Assembly: GCA_025352795.1 (NCBI GenBank)
Contig: JANXSF010000097.1
Span: forward strand, 1 to 46,206
Reading direction: 5' to 3'
DNA from: Acidobacteriota bacterium
Lineage (GTDB): Bacteria; Acidobacteriota; Terriglobia; Bryobacterales; Bryobacteraceae
DNA length: 46,206 nt
Positions 16,494 to 24,827 of this stretch are shown here, piece after piece. The translations under genes were made by a program, and so were the position numbers. Below the pieces are notes generated by a model. The model made no database searches, was not told the DNA's origin, and saw nothing but the letters and a program-made list of their open reading frames with translations. Numbering within the stretch: position 1 is the first letter of the stretch; each line of letters begins with the position of its first letter.

Positions 16494-18593
16494 ATGAAAA
16501 AAACATTCCAAACAGCAGTTTTTCTTCTCCTTCCTTTACTAAGTACAGTGGCCAGCGCCCAAAACGCGAAGCCGGAACTGTCCAAAGGCAAGGTTACTAG
16601 CACAATCACCCCTTCCAATCCTTTAACAAGCCCTTTTCTTAGCCGATTGCAAGCGATGGCGGCACCGGGAACCATCACAATTACCCCGGCAGTTGCGCCC
16701 GTGAGCATGGCTCATCTTTACTTGAAGCCGGTTGACATGAAGCTGCTGGTTCTGGCAGCCGACGGCACCGAGCCCAGCTTTGAAGCCATCAAATTCTTTC
16801 TGGATTACCTGGCCATCCCTTATGACGCTGTAATTCTGAAGACACAGACCCTACCGATTTTGAACGATGCGAACAAAGGCTTTTATCAAGGCATCGTACT
16901 GAGCACTGGGAACCTGGCCCTGTTCAATGGAACAAGCTGGGGCAGCGCCTTGACCGCCGCAAACTGGACCACTTTGGAAACTTATATGAAGACCTACGGC
17001 GTCCGCCTAGCCAGCATGTATACTTTTCCCGAGCCACGTTACGGGTTAACCATGGTATCAGCCGTATCCACCACACCCAGCGCCCCTGGTCTGGTTAGCT
17101 TCACCCCGGCCGCATCCACTGTTTTTGCTGATTTGAATCGCAGCAACACGCTGGCCGTTCAATATGCTTACATGTACTACGCCAATGCAACACCGGCGGC
17201 GGGGGAAACAACCACCCCGATTCTGATGGCCAACAACCTGACCGTTGGTGCAACTCATAAAAAGGCTGATGGACGCGAATACCTGGCATTGACCATGGAT
17301 CATAGTTCCAGCCTGACCCACTCCATGGCGCTGAACTACGGCGTGTTCAACTGGGTAACCAAAGGGATCTTCGTAGGCGAACGTCGCATTTACATGAATC
17401 CGCAAACTGACGATTTCTTCCTTGCCAACGATTTATTTGCCACCGCCCCTGCCGCTTGCAAACCTTCTTCGTTTTCGCTTGATCCTACCTTTGACCCGGC
17501 CGCAAGCTGCCCCATCAAACGGATGATTGGTACAGACCTTTCCAACATCGACAACTGGCAGCGCAGTTGGCAGCAGAAAACACAGTACAAGAATTTCAAA
17601 CTGGCCCTGGCCTACAACGCTTACGGCTTGACTACCGACGGTGGCGCACCTGCTTCCGATCTGCTGGACGACCAATCGAAGGCTCTTCGCAACAACTTCT
17701 TCTGGCTCAGCCACACCTACGATCACGAACATTTGGATTGCTACAATCCAGTTCCTAACAGTGGCGTCTGCACTCCGGCAACCTATGATGAATCGGATTC
17801 GGAAATCGCTGATAACCTGACTGCCGTTACGGCATTGGGTCTGCCTATTGACCGTGCAAGCATGGTTACCCCGGCAATATCGGGTCTTAGAAATGTCAAC
17901 TTCCTGCAAGCTGCGGCTGATTTGGGTGTGAAGTATCTGGTTAGCGATCTTTCCCGCCCGGATTGGAAGCCAACCAAGCCCAACACTGGCGTGCGCAGCC
18001 CCTATGTGAATTCCATTCTTTACATTCCTCGTCGTGCAACCAATATCTTCTACAACGCCACCAGTGGATTCACTGGCGCAACCGGTTCCTTGCCCGATGA
18101 ATACAACAGCTTTTTTGGACCCAACGGTATATTACGAATCACCGGCACAACTTTACCGTTTTTCACAACAGACCAGAGCTATGCGCAGATCATTGATCAC
18201 GAAAGTGATGCACTGCTTTCCTACATGCTGCGGGCAGAAATTTACCCAACCATGTATCACCAATCCAACCTGATCCGTTACAGCGGCAGCAAGACTTTGA
18301 TCACCGATGTTCTGGATGCGGCTTTTAACAAGTTTTCCAAAATCAGCACCATGCCAGTACTCAGCCTTTCTCAAACCGAGATTGGTAAGAGATTGGAAGA
18401 TCGCATGCAGTTCAACGGTGCCGGTGTTTCGGCTACTTACAACCCTGGAATTGGAATCACCATTAAGGGCGCTGGCGTAGCGAACACCCCAGTAACTGGA
18501 ATTTGCTCTGGAACCTGTGATTACTACGGCAACCAGACCATTTCCAAAATCCACGTCACTGCTGGCGGCACCGTCAACGTGCCTTTGTTTTAA
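16494..18593 (+). CDS. Secreted Agd3-like (CE18/CBM87) polysaccharide deacetylase 1
   Basis: 699 aa, signal peptide residues 1-22. Residues ~80-190 (LLVLAADGTEPSFEAIKFFL, LPILNDANKGFYQGIVLSTG, WTTLETYMKTYGVRLASMY) resemble the N-terminal module of Aspergillus Agd3. The second half carries deacetylase-type motifs: TDD near residue 305 (PQTDDFFLANDLF), HTYDH near 407 (an HxxxH metal site), MVTPAISGL near 460, and MYHQSNLIRY near 585. These fit a metal-dependent N-deacetylase of a galactosamine-containing polysaccharide. The paralogue at 19894 shares all of these. The family call is from remembered pattern and needs a profile search. Confidence 0.7.
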   Translation: MKKTFQTAVFLLLPLLSTVASAQNAKPELSKGKVTSTITPSNPLTSPFLSRLQAMAAPGTITITPAVAPVSMAHLYLKPVDMKLLVLAADGTEPSFEAIKFFLDYLAIPYDAVILKTQTLPILNDANKGFYQGIVLSTGNLALFNGTSWGSALTAANWTTLETYMKTYGVRLASMYTFPEPRYGLTMVSAVSTTPSAPGLVSFTPAASTVFADLNRSNTLAVQYAYMYYANATPAAGETTTPILMANNLTVGATHKKADGREYLALTMDHSSSLTHSMALNYGVFNWVTKGIFVGERRIYMNPQTDDFFLANDLFATAPAACKPSSFSLDPTFDPAASCPIKRMIGTDLSNIDNWQRSWQQKTQYKNFKLALAYNAYGLTTDGGAPASDLLDDQSKALRNNFFWLSHTYDHEHLDCYNPVPNSGVCTPATYDESDSEIADNLTAVTALGLPIDRASMVTPAISGLRNVNFLQAAADLGVKYLVSDLSRPDWKPTKPNTGVRSPYVNSILYIPRRATNIFYNATSGFTGATGSLPDEYNSFFGPNGILRITGTTLPFFTTDQSYAQIIDHESDALLSYMLRAEIYPTMYHQSNLIRYSGSKTLITDVLDAAFNKFSKISTMPVLSLSQTEIGKRLEDRMQFNGAGVSATYNPGIGITIKGAGVANTPVTGICSGTCDYYGNQTISKIHVTAGGTVNVPLF

Positions 18594-18622
18594 CTAATAA
18601 ATAGAGAACGGAGAACACACTC

Positions 18623-19840
18623 ATGATGAAAGCTTGTTCAACACTTCCCATACTGGCAGTCAGCTTAATTGGAACGTCGTTTGGCCAAACTGTAACTCTT
18701 AACCAGGTGCTTCATTCGGCAGTGGCGAAAGCTTCTGCCGAAGATGCCCGGGTTGAGGTGGCGCAAAACCAGCTTCGGCTGTTGGAATCCCAGAATAAAT
18801 GGAAACTGGAATTGCGTCCCGGCTTGGGAGTGTTCGCCTTCTCTAACCCAATCCTGCTTGCGGCAAACCTCGGCGGCAGTCTTTTGACTGGCCGCCGTGG
18901 GGCGCCTTCTCCGTTAGCTTTGAAAACTGCGCAGTTGGATGTAGTGGCTGCGGAACTGAATGCTGAATATTTAAAAGTGCGGACAGAAATCAGCGCTGCC
19001 CGCGATTACTTTGACCTTCTCGCAAAGCAACAAATCGCTACTTCTGCCAGAAACATGGTGGAATCGCGCAAAGGAAAGCTGGGCGAAGTAGAATCGTTGT
19101 TGAAAAAGTCGAAAGTAACGTTGCTCGACAAAATGACCATAGAACAGGAAGTTCTGGAACTGGAACAATACGCCCTGGAAGCGGAAACGCAAAGGGAAAT
19201 TGCTGCTGGCAACCTGGCATTTTTGGTCGGCTTTAAAGACGGTAACAATCTGGTGGCTCAGGAAGTGGTGCTTGCTCATCAAGTTACTTCAAACAAGTTG
19301 CCGGAAGTGGATCAACTGTTGCAATCGGCCATGGTGTATCGCAAAGAACCGGGTTTGATTCGTACTCGCATTGACGCGCTGCGCAAGCAGTTGGCGCAGG
19401 ATAAGAAAGGAAATTCGTTGGGTCGCAGTGATCTAAGTTTTTCCATCACATTGAAGGACAATGGCGAAAAGCAGATTGAAAAGGAAGTAATCGCTGCCCG
19501 CTTGAAGTTGCTGGAAATGGAACTGACCAACATGGAACAGGATCTGCGCAAGGAACTGCAAACAGTGCGATCCATGGCTGCTGCCAGCGGTGAGAAATTA
19601 AAGATCAATACTAAGAGAATGGAACTGGCCGAACGTCGTAAACAGGTACTTTCCATCCGCGCTCAGAATGGTTTGGATGGCAGCCTGGCAGGTTTGCTTG
19701 CGGCTGAAGGGACTTTGGCCGGGGAACGTAATTCCGTGGAAGCTGCCTATGAAAGCAAAGTGAGCATTTTTACTTTGATGGTTTTGTGTGGCATTCAGGA
19801 CGAAGCTGCAGAAGTTGTGACTAAAGTATTGGGAACCTAA
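18623..19840 (+). CDS. TolC-like outer-membrane protein
   Basis: 405 aa with a signal peptide ending about residue 21. After VTLNQVLHSAVAKASAEDARVEVAQNQL the body is almost wholly amphipathic helix with long coiled-coil stretches (VESRKGKLGEVESLLKKSK; EVLELEQYALEAETQREIAAGN; MELTNMEQDLRKELQTVRSM), two repeats as in TolC-family channels, though shorter. CGGAGAAC precedes the start. It sits 30 nt after one Agd3-like gene and 53 nt before the other, so it is probably co-transcribed and may export polysaccharide or its enzymes. No membrane fusion or inner-membrane transporter gene accompanies it. Confidence 0.65.
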   Translation: MMKACSTLPILAVSLIGTSFGQTVTLNQVLHSAVAKASAEDARVEVAQNQLRLLESQNKWKLELRPGLGVFAFSNPILLAANLGGSLLTGRRGAPSPLALKTAQLDVVAAELNAEYLKVRTEISAARDYFDLLAKQQIATSARNMVESRKGKLGEVESLLKKSKVTLLDKMTIEQEVLELEQYALEAETQREIAAGNLAFLVGFKDGNNLVAQEVVLAHQVTSNKLPEVDQLLQSAMVYRKEPGLIRTRIDALRKQLAQDKKGNSLGRSDLSFSITLKDNGEKQIEKEVIAARLKLLEMELTNMEQDLRKELQTVRSMAAASGEKLKINTKRMELAERRKQVLSIRAQNGLDGSLAGLLAAEGTLAGERNSVEAAYESKVSIFTLMVLCGIQDEAAEVVTKVLGT

Positions 19841-19893
19841 AAGGATTTTAGCCAAGTAGCAATGCCGTCTTAGCCTGATCGGAAAATTTCTCA

Positions 19894-21921
19894 ATGCGTA
19901 TACTCGTTTTTGCTCTGTTAAATTTGTTCTCAGTAAGTCAACTCTCTTCTGCGCAAGGTCGCGAACAAGGTTTTGTTCCGCCTGTAACAGCTCAACAAAC
20001 GTCTCAGCCGTTGGCTAACTTCAGGCTACTAAGCACGCTGCCTTCCGCTACCGTTGCGAGCGTCCCCAAGCCTTTGGAATTACGAATTCTGATTCTATCC
20101 GCTGACGGTACAGAACCAGGTTTAGCCGCCCTGCGCAGCTTTCTGGATTATCAGGGCACTCCTTACGACGTGGTTCGTCCCGCACTGCGCGAGCCTTTGC
20201 CCACACTGAACGATGGCTTGCGTGGATTTTACAATGGCGTGATTTTGACGAGTGGCAATCTGGGGATTTGCGATCCAACTTGCCACAGCGCCCTTTCTGC
20301 CGATAACTGGGCCACCATTGAGACTTACTCCCGCGACTATCGAGTGCGCATCGCCAGTTACTATACTTTTCCTGAACCACGTTTCGGTCTGACTTACACC
20401 ACCAGCCGGGCCACAACATCCGATGCTCCGATGCAGGCGAAGCTGACCAGCGCAGGCAGCGAAATCTTTTCTTACCTTCGACCCAGTGCAGTCATTTCTA
20501 TCAGCAATGCCTTTGTCTATCTAAGCAATGCCACACCAATTCTCGGAGAGGAAACCGTTCCTCTGCTAGTGGCTGAAGGTGGAGTGATCGGTGCTGTGAG
20601 TAAGAAGGCCGATGGCCGCGAATATCTTGCTTTGACCATGGACAACAATTCAAACTTACTCCATTCGCAAGCACTTACTTATGGAATTGTGCGATGGGTT
20701 ACTCGCGGGTTGTTTCTGGGATTTCGGAAAGCGTTCTTAGCGCCGCAGGTAGACGATGTCTTTCTCCCGTCCATTCTTTTTAATGGAAATCAGGAGTTGT
20801 GCCGCCCTGGAAGTGAAGCGTTCGACCCCAGAAATCCTCTGGGGACGGCCTGTTCTGTCGTGCGCATCAGCGGGTCGGACTTGGAAGGGTTTGTTCGTTG
20901 GCAAACAAGTTGGCGCGATAAGGACCAATTTTCGGCAATCCGTGCGTCGCTGGTGTTCAATGGATATGGGGCCAGGGCTCAGGACGACGAACTTCGCGAC
21001 AAAGCGCTGGCCAATGTCGCTAATTTTTACTGGATCAATCATACTTACGACCACCGCAGTCTGGATTGTTTCGCTCCAATAACCGATGGATGCCGCCCAG
21101 CCAATGTCGAAGAATCGGTCGCTGAAATTGCCGATAACATCGCCTTCGCTAATCGCTGGGGTTTACCAGCCGATGCCACTTCTTTGGTAACACCCATGAT
21201 CACCGGTTTGAACAATCCCGATTGGTTGAAAGCAGCGGCGAAATCTGGCATCCGTTACCTGGTTGCCGACGGTTCCCGCCCTGAAGGAACTGCTGCTTTT
21301 CCGAATACGCCCATTGTTTCCATATCGGAACCATCGGTGTTGTTGGTCCCTCGACGACCAACCAATGTATTTTTCCAGGCCTCCCAAGTGGATTCATCCA
21401 GGGATGGTTCGGAAGTGGACGAATTTAATTTCATCTACGGGCCTGTTGGCTTATTGCGAGTGGGAGGTTCCGGGGGCCGAGCGTTTTTCGCGACCAACCA
21501 GACCTACGATCAAATCGTCAGTCGCGAAAGTGACCTACTGGCAGGCTACCTGTTTCGTGGAGATATGTCGCCACTGATGTTCCATCAATCTAATCTATAC
21601 CGCTATTTCGCTGATCATTCGTTGTTATCTGACCTGTTGGATGCCACACTGCGCAAATGGGAGGGGATCAGCAATCTGCCGGTAATTAGCCTGACGCAAT
21701 CGGCAATTGGAGCCATGCTGGAACAGCGCCAGGCATTTGTTTCCGCCAACGCAAAAGCAGTTTGGATTCCCGGCGTCGGGGTTCAGTTGGAAGCAGAGCG
21801 CGCTGCGACAATTCCGGTAACCGGATTGTGCGCCAAAAATTCCTGCGAAAGCTACGGTCCAGACAATATTTCCTACATCCGCCTGGAACCAGGATCCAAG
21901 ATGACAATCGAACTCCGGTAA
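19894..21921 (+). CDS. Secreted Agd3-like (CE18/CBM87) polysaccharide deacetylase 2
   Basis: 675-aa paralogue of the protein at 16494, with a signal peptide (MRILVFALLNLFSVSQLSSA). It keeps the same order of motifs: ILILSADGTEPGLAALRSFL, LPTLNDGLRGFYNGVILTSG, VDD near residue 287 (PQVDDVFLPS), HTYDH near 383, LVTPMITGL near 430, and MFHQSNLYRY near 565. The putative catalytic Asp pair and HxxxH site are both intact, so both copies look active. Divergence between the copies is substantial, suggesting an old duplication with separate roles. Third gene of the + strand operon. Confidence 0.7.
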   Translation: MRILVFALLNLFSVSQLSSAQGREQGFVPPVTAQQTSQPLANFRLLSTLPSATVASVPKPLELRILILSADGTEPGLAALRSFLDYQGTPYDVVRPALREPLPTLNDGLRGFYNGVILTSGNLGICDPTCHSALSADNWATIETYSRDYRVRIASYYTFPEPRFGLTYTTSRATTSDAPMQAKLTSAGSEIFSYLRPSAVISISNAFVYLSNATPILGEETVPLLVAEGGVIGAVSKKADGREYLALTMDNNSNLLHSQALTYGIVRWVTRGLFLGFRKAFLAPQVDDVFLPSILFNGNQELCRPGSEAFDPRNPLGTACSVVRISGSDLEGFVRWQTSWRDKDQFSAIRASLVFNGYGARAQDDELRDKALANVANFYWINHTYDHRSLDCFAPITDGCRPANVEESVAEIADNIAFANRWGLPADATSLVTPMITGLNNPDWLKAAAKSGIRYLVADGSRPEGTAAFPNTPIVSISEPSVLLVPRRPTNVFFQASQVDSSRDGSEVDEFNFIYGPVGLLRVGGSGGRAFFATNQTYDQIVSRESDLLAGYLFRGDMSPLMFHQSNLYRYFADHSLLSDLLDATLRKWEGISNLPVISLTQSAIGAMLEQRQAFVSANAKAVWIPGVGVQLEAERAATIPVTGLCAKNSCESYGPDNISYIRLEPGSKMTIELR

Positions 21922-21988
21922 TTTGGTGCGGGTTCAGTATAATGGGATGCAGTTCACTTCTTTCGCCGTTGGTAGGGGCTGGCAGTTT

Positions 21989-22002
21989 TCTACATATGTA
22001 GA
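21989..22002. promoter_or_regulatory. BlaI/MecI-like palindromic operator
   Basis: TCTACATATGTAGA is a perfect 14-bp palindrome with the TACA/TGTA half-sites of BlaI/MecI-type repressors. It lies 67 bases before the trmJ-like start. No BlaI gene is in the window. Confidence 0.4.
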
Positions 22003-22051
22003 TACTTCTAAAACTACAAACACGGAAATAGTGAATCAAAATACTTCATTA

Positions 22052-22061
22052 GTAGTACTAC
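22052..22061. promoter_or_regulatory. Second palindrome abutting the trmJ-like start
   Basis: GTAGTACTAC is a perfect 10-bp palindrome related in its half-sites (GTAG/CTAC) to the one at 21989. It ends eight bases before the GTG start, where a ribosome-binding site would normally be. A bound repressor would block transcription or initiation there. Confidence 0.4.
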
Positions 22062-22069
22062 AACTATAA

Positions 22070-22792
22070 GTGAGCACCCATCCTGATATCCGAGTGGTCC
22101 TAGTTGAACCTCGCAACCCTTTGAATATAGGCGCTGCAGCCCGGGCTCTATCTAACTTCGGATTTCCCGAACTTCGCTTGGTGAATCCTTATCGAGTTGC
22201 CCTGGAAGAAGCCAAATCGGCGGTGGGTGCCGAGGCGATCCTTACCGCAGCAAAGGAATTTGCCACGGTCGCCGATGCTGTTGCCGATTGCAGCCTGGTT
22301 GCTGGCACCACATCGGGGTCCCGTCGCGAACTAGCCATTCCCCATGAGCGGCTGGAACGGGTGGTGGCGGAAACCATTCATCCGCACAATGGTCCGGTTG
22401 CCATCCTATTCGGTTCTGAGAAATTCGGGCTATCTAATGACGACTTAAGCCATTGCCACATTACGATGGGCATTCCTTCGCGTGTGGAACATAGGTCCAT
22501 CAACCTGGGCCAAGCGGTGGCGGTGACTCTTTATGAGATCATCCGCCTGGATACGGCACCCAGCATTGCCAAGGATCCGAAGAAGCCAGCTCTGGCGGCG
22601 GAAGTGGATCGTGTGGGAACGCTGATGGCCGAAGCATCTATGGAAAGTGGATTGTTTCATGAACCGACCACCGAATCCAGCATCCTTAAGTTGCGGCAAG
22701 TGGTTCGTCGAATGGGTTTAACCAGTGCCGATGCCCTTTACCTTGCTGGTATGCTGCGCCAGATACTATGGAAAATAAGGAACTTACCATGA
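22070..22792 (+). CDS. trmJ: TrmJ-type SPOUT RNA methyltransferase
   Basis: 240 aa from GTG 22070. It carries the three SpoU/TrmH motifs: VVLVEPRNPLNIGAAARA (residues ~7-24), VAILFGSEKFGLSNDDL (~108-124) and SINLGQAVAVTLYE (~139-152), plus a C-terminal helical extension as in TrmJ, which 2'-O-methylates position 32 of tRNA using S-adenosylmethionine. No ribosome-binding site precedes the GTG, and a palindrome occupies that place. The stop overlaps the next ATG by ATGA, so the two genes are translationally coupled. Confidence 0.85.
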   Translation: MSTHPDIRVVLVEPRNPLNIGAAARALSNFGFPELRLVNPYRVALEEAKSAVGAEAILTAAKEFATVADAVADCSLVAGTTSGSRRELAIPHERLERVVAETIHPHNGPVAILFGSEKFGLSNDDLSHCHITMGIPSRVEHRSINLGQAVAVTLYEIIRLDTAPSIAKDPKKPALAAEVDRVGTLMAEASMESGLFHEPTTESSILKLRQVVRRMGLTSADALYLAGMLRQILWKIRNLP

Positions 22793-23757
22793 AACCAGTC
22801 TTCCTGACATGCCTGTTGCTATTGAGTGCTTGTACCCCCGAAAAGCGTAGTGAATTCAAAGGCAAACTACGCGCCCCGGATTCACCGAAGTTCGACGAAG
22901 CTTTCTGGAAAACCTGGGCTGATGGCCAAGCCGAACTGTCCAGTTATGATCTGCAGCGTTCCAAATATGGCGCAGGGCGCACCGGTACCGCCGTGGCCAT
23001 CTTTGTTACAGAGACCTTTTCCAACATCCTACGAGTAAAGGCCGATCCAGGAAAACACCCTAAGCAAGACGAAATCCCGGTGATGAAGCTGAACTTGGTG
23101 GAAGATTTCCAAACAGGGGTTTACGATTACAACCTGATGCTCTCCACATTCGTGAATACGCAGACGGCTGGGGGCATTCTGGGCGGATCCCCCATTAAAG
23201 TGAGTTTTTCCAGTCAGGAATGGTGTGGCCACATTTATAAGCAGGCTTTATTTGATGGTCCGGGAGTTCGTGTCACCAGCCATTCTTACTTCGACGGCGA
23301 AGCTGACCAGGAAAAGACTGTAGATCCAATTGAAGATGGTGTGGCCGAGGACGGATTGTTGCTTTGGGCCCGGGGAATGGCCCGTCCAGTATTGAAACCA
23401 GGGGAATCAAAGACGGTTGATATGTTCTCTGCCCTGGAAACTGCCCGTCAAGCGCAAGGTCCGGGGTATTGGACCAAGGCTACTTTGACCCGTTCAGAGG
23501 TAACTGAGAAAGTCACCGTTCCGCTAGGAACTTTCGAGGTTGAACGATTTGAGGCGGAACTCGCAGGTAAGGTAAAAAAGACATTCCTGGTAGAAAAATC
23601 TCATCCACATCGGGTAATTTTATGGGAAACTTCGCTGGATACAAAAGCCCGCCTGGTGAAATCGGAACGGATGAAATACTGGGAACTGAATTCTCCTGAA
23701 GGTGAAAGTGCGTTGAAACGATTAGGCTTACAGCGGCGTCCAGCCAGAACAATGTGA
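22789..23757 (+). CDS. Lipoprotein of unknown function
   Basis: 322 aa from ATG 22789, chosen for the AAGGAA just upstream and the lipobox it exposes (LLLLSAC, Cys near residue 15). The mature part is beta-rich without membrane segments (FWKTWADGQAELSSYDLQRSKYG; LVEDFQTGVYDYNLMLSTFV; KVTVPLGTFEVERFEAEL). It probably sits at the periplasmic face of a membrane. I do not recognise the family with certainty. It overlaps the trmJ-like gene by 4 bases. Confidence 0.7.
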   Translation: MKPVFLTCLLLLSACTPEKRSEFKGKLRAPDSPKFDEAFWKTWADGQAELSSYDLQRSKYGAGRTGTAVAIFVTETFSNILRVKADPGKHPKQDEIPVMKLNLVEDFQTGVYDYNLMLSTFVNTQTAGGILGGSPIKVSFSSQEWCGHIYKQALFDGPGVRVTSHSYFDGEADQEKTVDPIEDGVAEDGLLLWARGMARPVLKPGESKTVDMFSALETARQAQGPGYWTKATLTRSEVTEKVTVPLGTFEVERFEAELAGKVKKTFLVEKSHPHRVILWETSLDTKARLVKSERMKYWELNSPEGESALKRLGLQRRPARTM

Positions 23758-24104
23758 AGGTTTGTTCAATATTGACACCCACCGAAGTAAGCCCTTGCCG
23801 GGGTTTGGCACGCAAGTTGCAATATACAACTGCGTAACCAAGTGAGAGTGTGCAGAACACAAACTCACAAAAAATAAGGCGAATAAAATTGAGTCTCTTT
23901 TCAGTAAATTCCGGTGTGCTCGAGGTGTGCCTACCAGTTGGAACTGCCTTGGGACTCATATTTGCCGTCATTATACAAGTTCAATTACCACCGTCTGACA
24001 TCCGCGACTGGCCACCTGCTTCGCAATTGACGGTGGTCCGAATGGCAGAGGCATGACGCCTCCAATGCCAATGAATCCTTGATCAAGTCGTGATCACTTC
24101 CACC
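23758..24104 (+). other. Leader region between the sigma54 promoter and the repeat array
   Basis: No gene is supported here. A GTG frame at 23850-24056 (68 codons, one hydrophobic segment) has a weak GAGAG before it but no recognisable family. An inverted repeat ACCACCGTC (23987-23995)/GACGGTGGT (24029-24037) could form a 9-bp hairpin within the presumed transcript and falls inside that frame's end. Small palindromes (TTGATCAA, TGATCA) lie near 24079-24096. Confidence 0.4.
23805..23821 (+). promoter_or_regulatory. rpoN-dependent: Sigma54 (-24/-12) promoter
   Basis: TTGGCACGCAAGTTGCA fits the consensus TGGCACG-N4-TTGCA at every position, with the required 12-base step from GG to GC. It points rightward, so transcription would begin near 23832. 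The only reading frame directly behind it is a doubtful 68-codon GTG frame (23850-24056). The structured repeat array begins about 280 bases downstream on the same strand. Sigma54 promoters need an enhancer-bound activator; no activator site was recognised. Confidence 0.7.
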
Positions 24105-24157
24105 GCGCTGCTGTTTGGGTAAGGAGAGGTGTGTTCGCTGGCAGGTTAAGGTTGGAC

Positions 24158-24240
24158 GGGCCGGTTCTGGTTTGCTTTCGGAGGGTCTCCCTGCGCTGGG
24201 GGGTTCGGGGAGGCTTAACAGGTAACGCCGGGGTCGGCCC
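24158..24240 (+). ncRNA. Structured unit 1, hairpin A
   Basis: The arms 24158-24170 (GGGCCGGTTCTGG) and 24228-24240 (CCGGGGTCGGCCC) pair at all 13 positions if four G-U pairs are allowed on the + strand. The inner core TCTCCCTGCGCTGG...CGGGGAGG forms a short inner stem. Confidence 0.5.
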
Positions 24241-24306
24241 TGAAAATAACAGTTTTACGAGTTTCCCTGATGGGCGGGAGTGTGTCTCTGCGGCTGGCAG
24301 GGGGTA

Positions 24307-24383
24307 GGCGGGTTCTGGTAGGGATTGGGAAGTGTTCCTTGCACTGGTAAGGGGAATGTTTTTTGTGTCTGCCAGGACCGGCC
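24307..24383 (+). ncRNA. Structured unit 2, hairpin A
   Basis: The arms 24307-24320 (GGCGGGTTCTGGTA) and 24370-24383 (TGCCAGGACCGGCC) pair with one mismatch and two G-U pairs. The core is more diverged here (TTCCTTGCACTGGTAAGGGG) but still pairs TTCC with GGGG. Confidence 0.5.
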
Positions 24384-24460
24384 TGAATCAAACTTTGATA
24401 ACAGGATTCCCTGATTGAGTCTGAGCGGAAGCACTATCTCCGCCGTTGGTCAGGGCAAGA

Positions 24461-24535
24461 GGTTCTGGTATGGGCAGCAGAGCGTTCCCTGCGCTGGGGG
24501 GTACGGGGAGTGTTTTGCGACTACATACCAGGACC
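24461..24535 (+). ncRNA. Structured unit 3, hairpin A
   Basis: The arms 24461-24472 (GGTTCTGGTATG) and 24524-24535 (CATACCAGGACC) pair at all 12 positions with one G-U. The core TTCCCTGCGCTGG and GTACGGGGAG matches the array consensus. Confidence 0.5.
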
Positions 24536-24603
24536 AGCCAGAATTTTACGAGATTCCTTGATTCAGACTGACGGAAGCTGTCTCTTCGTTGCGGATCAGG
24601 ATG

Positions 24604-24686
24604 GGCCGGTTCCGGTGTGCAATGGAAGCTGTTCCCTGCGCTGGGGGGTTCGGGGGATGGCTTCTTGTTGTGCGCCGGGACTGGTC
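24604..24686 (+). ncRNA. Structured unit 4, hairpin A
   Basis: The arms 24604-24622 (GGCCGGTTCCGGTGTGCAA) and 24668-24686 (TTGTGCGCCGGGACTGGTC) pair at all 19 positions. Six of these are G-U on the + strand, and would be A-C mismatches on the minus strand. This is the strongest single indication that the + strand is the structured transcript. Confidence 0.55.
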
Positions 24687-24748
24687 AACAAACGACCCCA
24701 TTTGGTTGCGATAAAGCATTATCTTGCGAGCTCGATTGAAGTAGGTTG

Positions 24749-24827
24749 GGTGGGGCCGGTATACGTTGAGGGCGTTCTCTGCACTGGGGGGTACGGGGAG
24801 TGTTTTCAATTGTATGCCGGACCCACC
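24749..24827 (+). ncRNA. Structured unit 5, hairpin A
   Basis: The arms 24749-24764 (GGTGGGGCCGGTATAC) and 24812-24827 (GTATGCCGGACCCACC) pair with one mismatch and one G-U. The outer part (GGTGGG/CCCACC) has no primary-sequence likeness to other units yet still pairs. Being next to the SDR stop, it could also end transcription of that gene. Confidence 0.5.

Noticed and set aside
23850-24056. 68-residue protein behind the sigma54 promoter
   Set aside because: GTG start with a weak ribosome-binding site, no family, and its end contains an inverted repeat; kept only as a possibility within the leader region.
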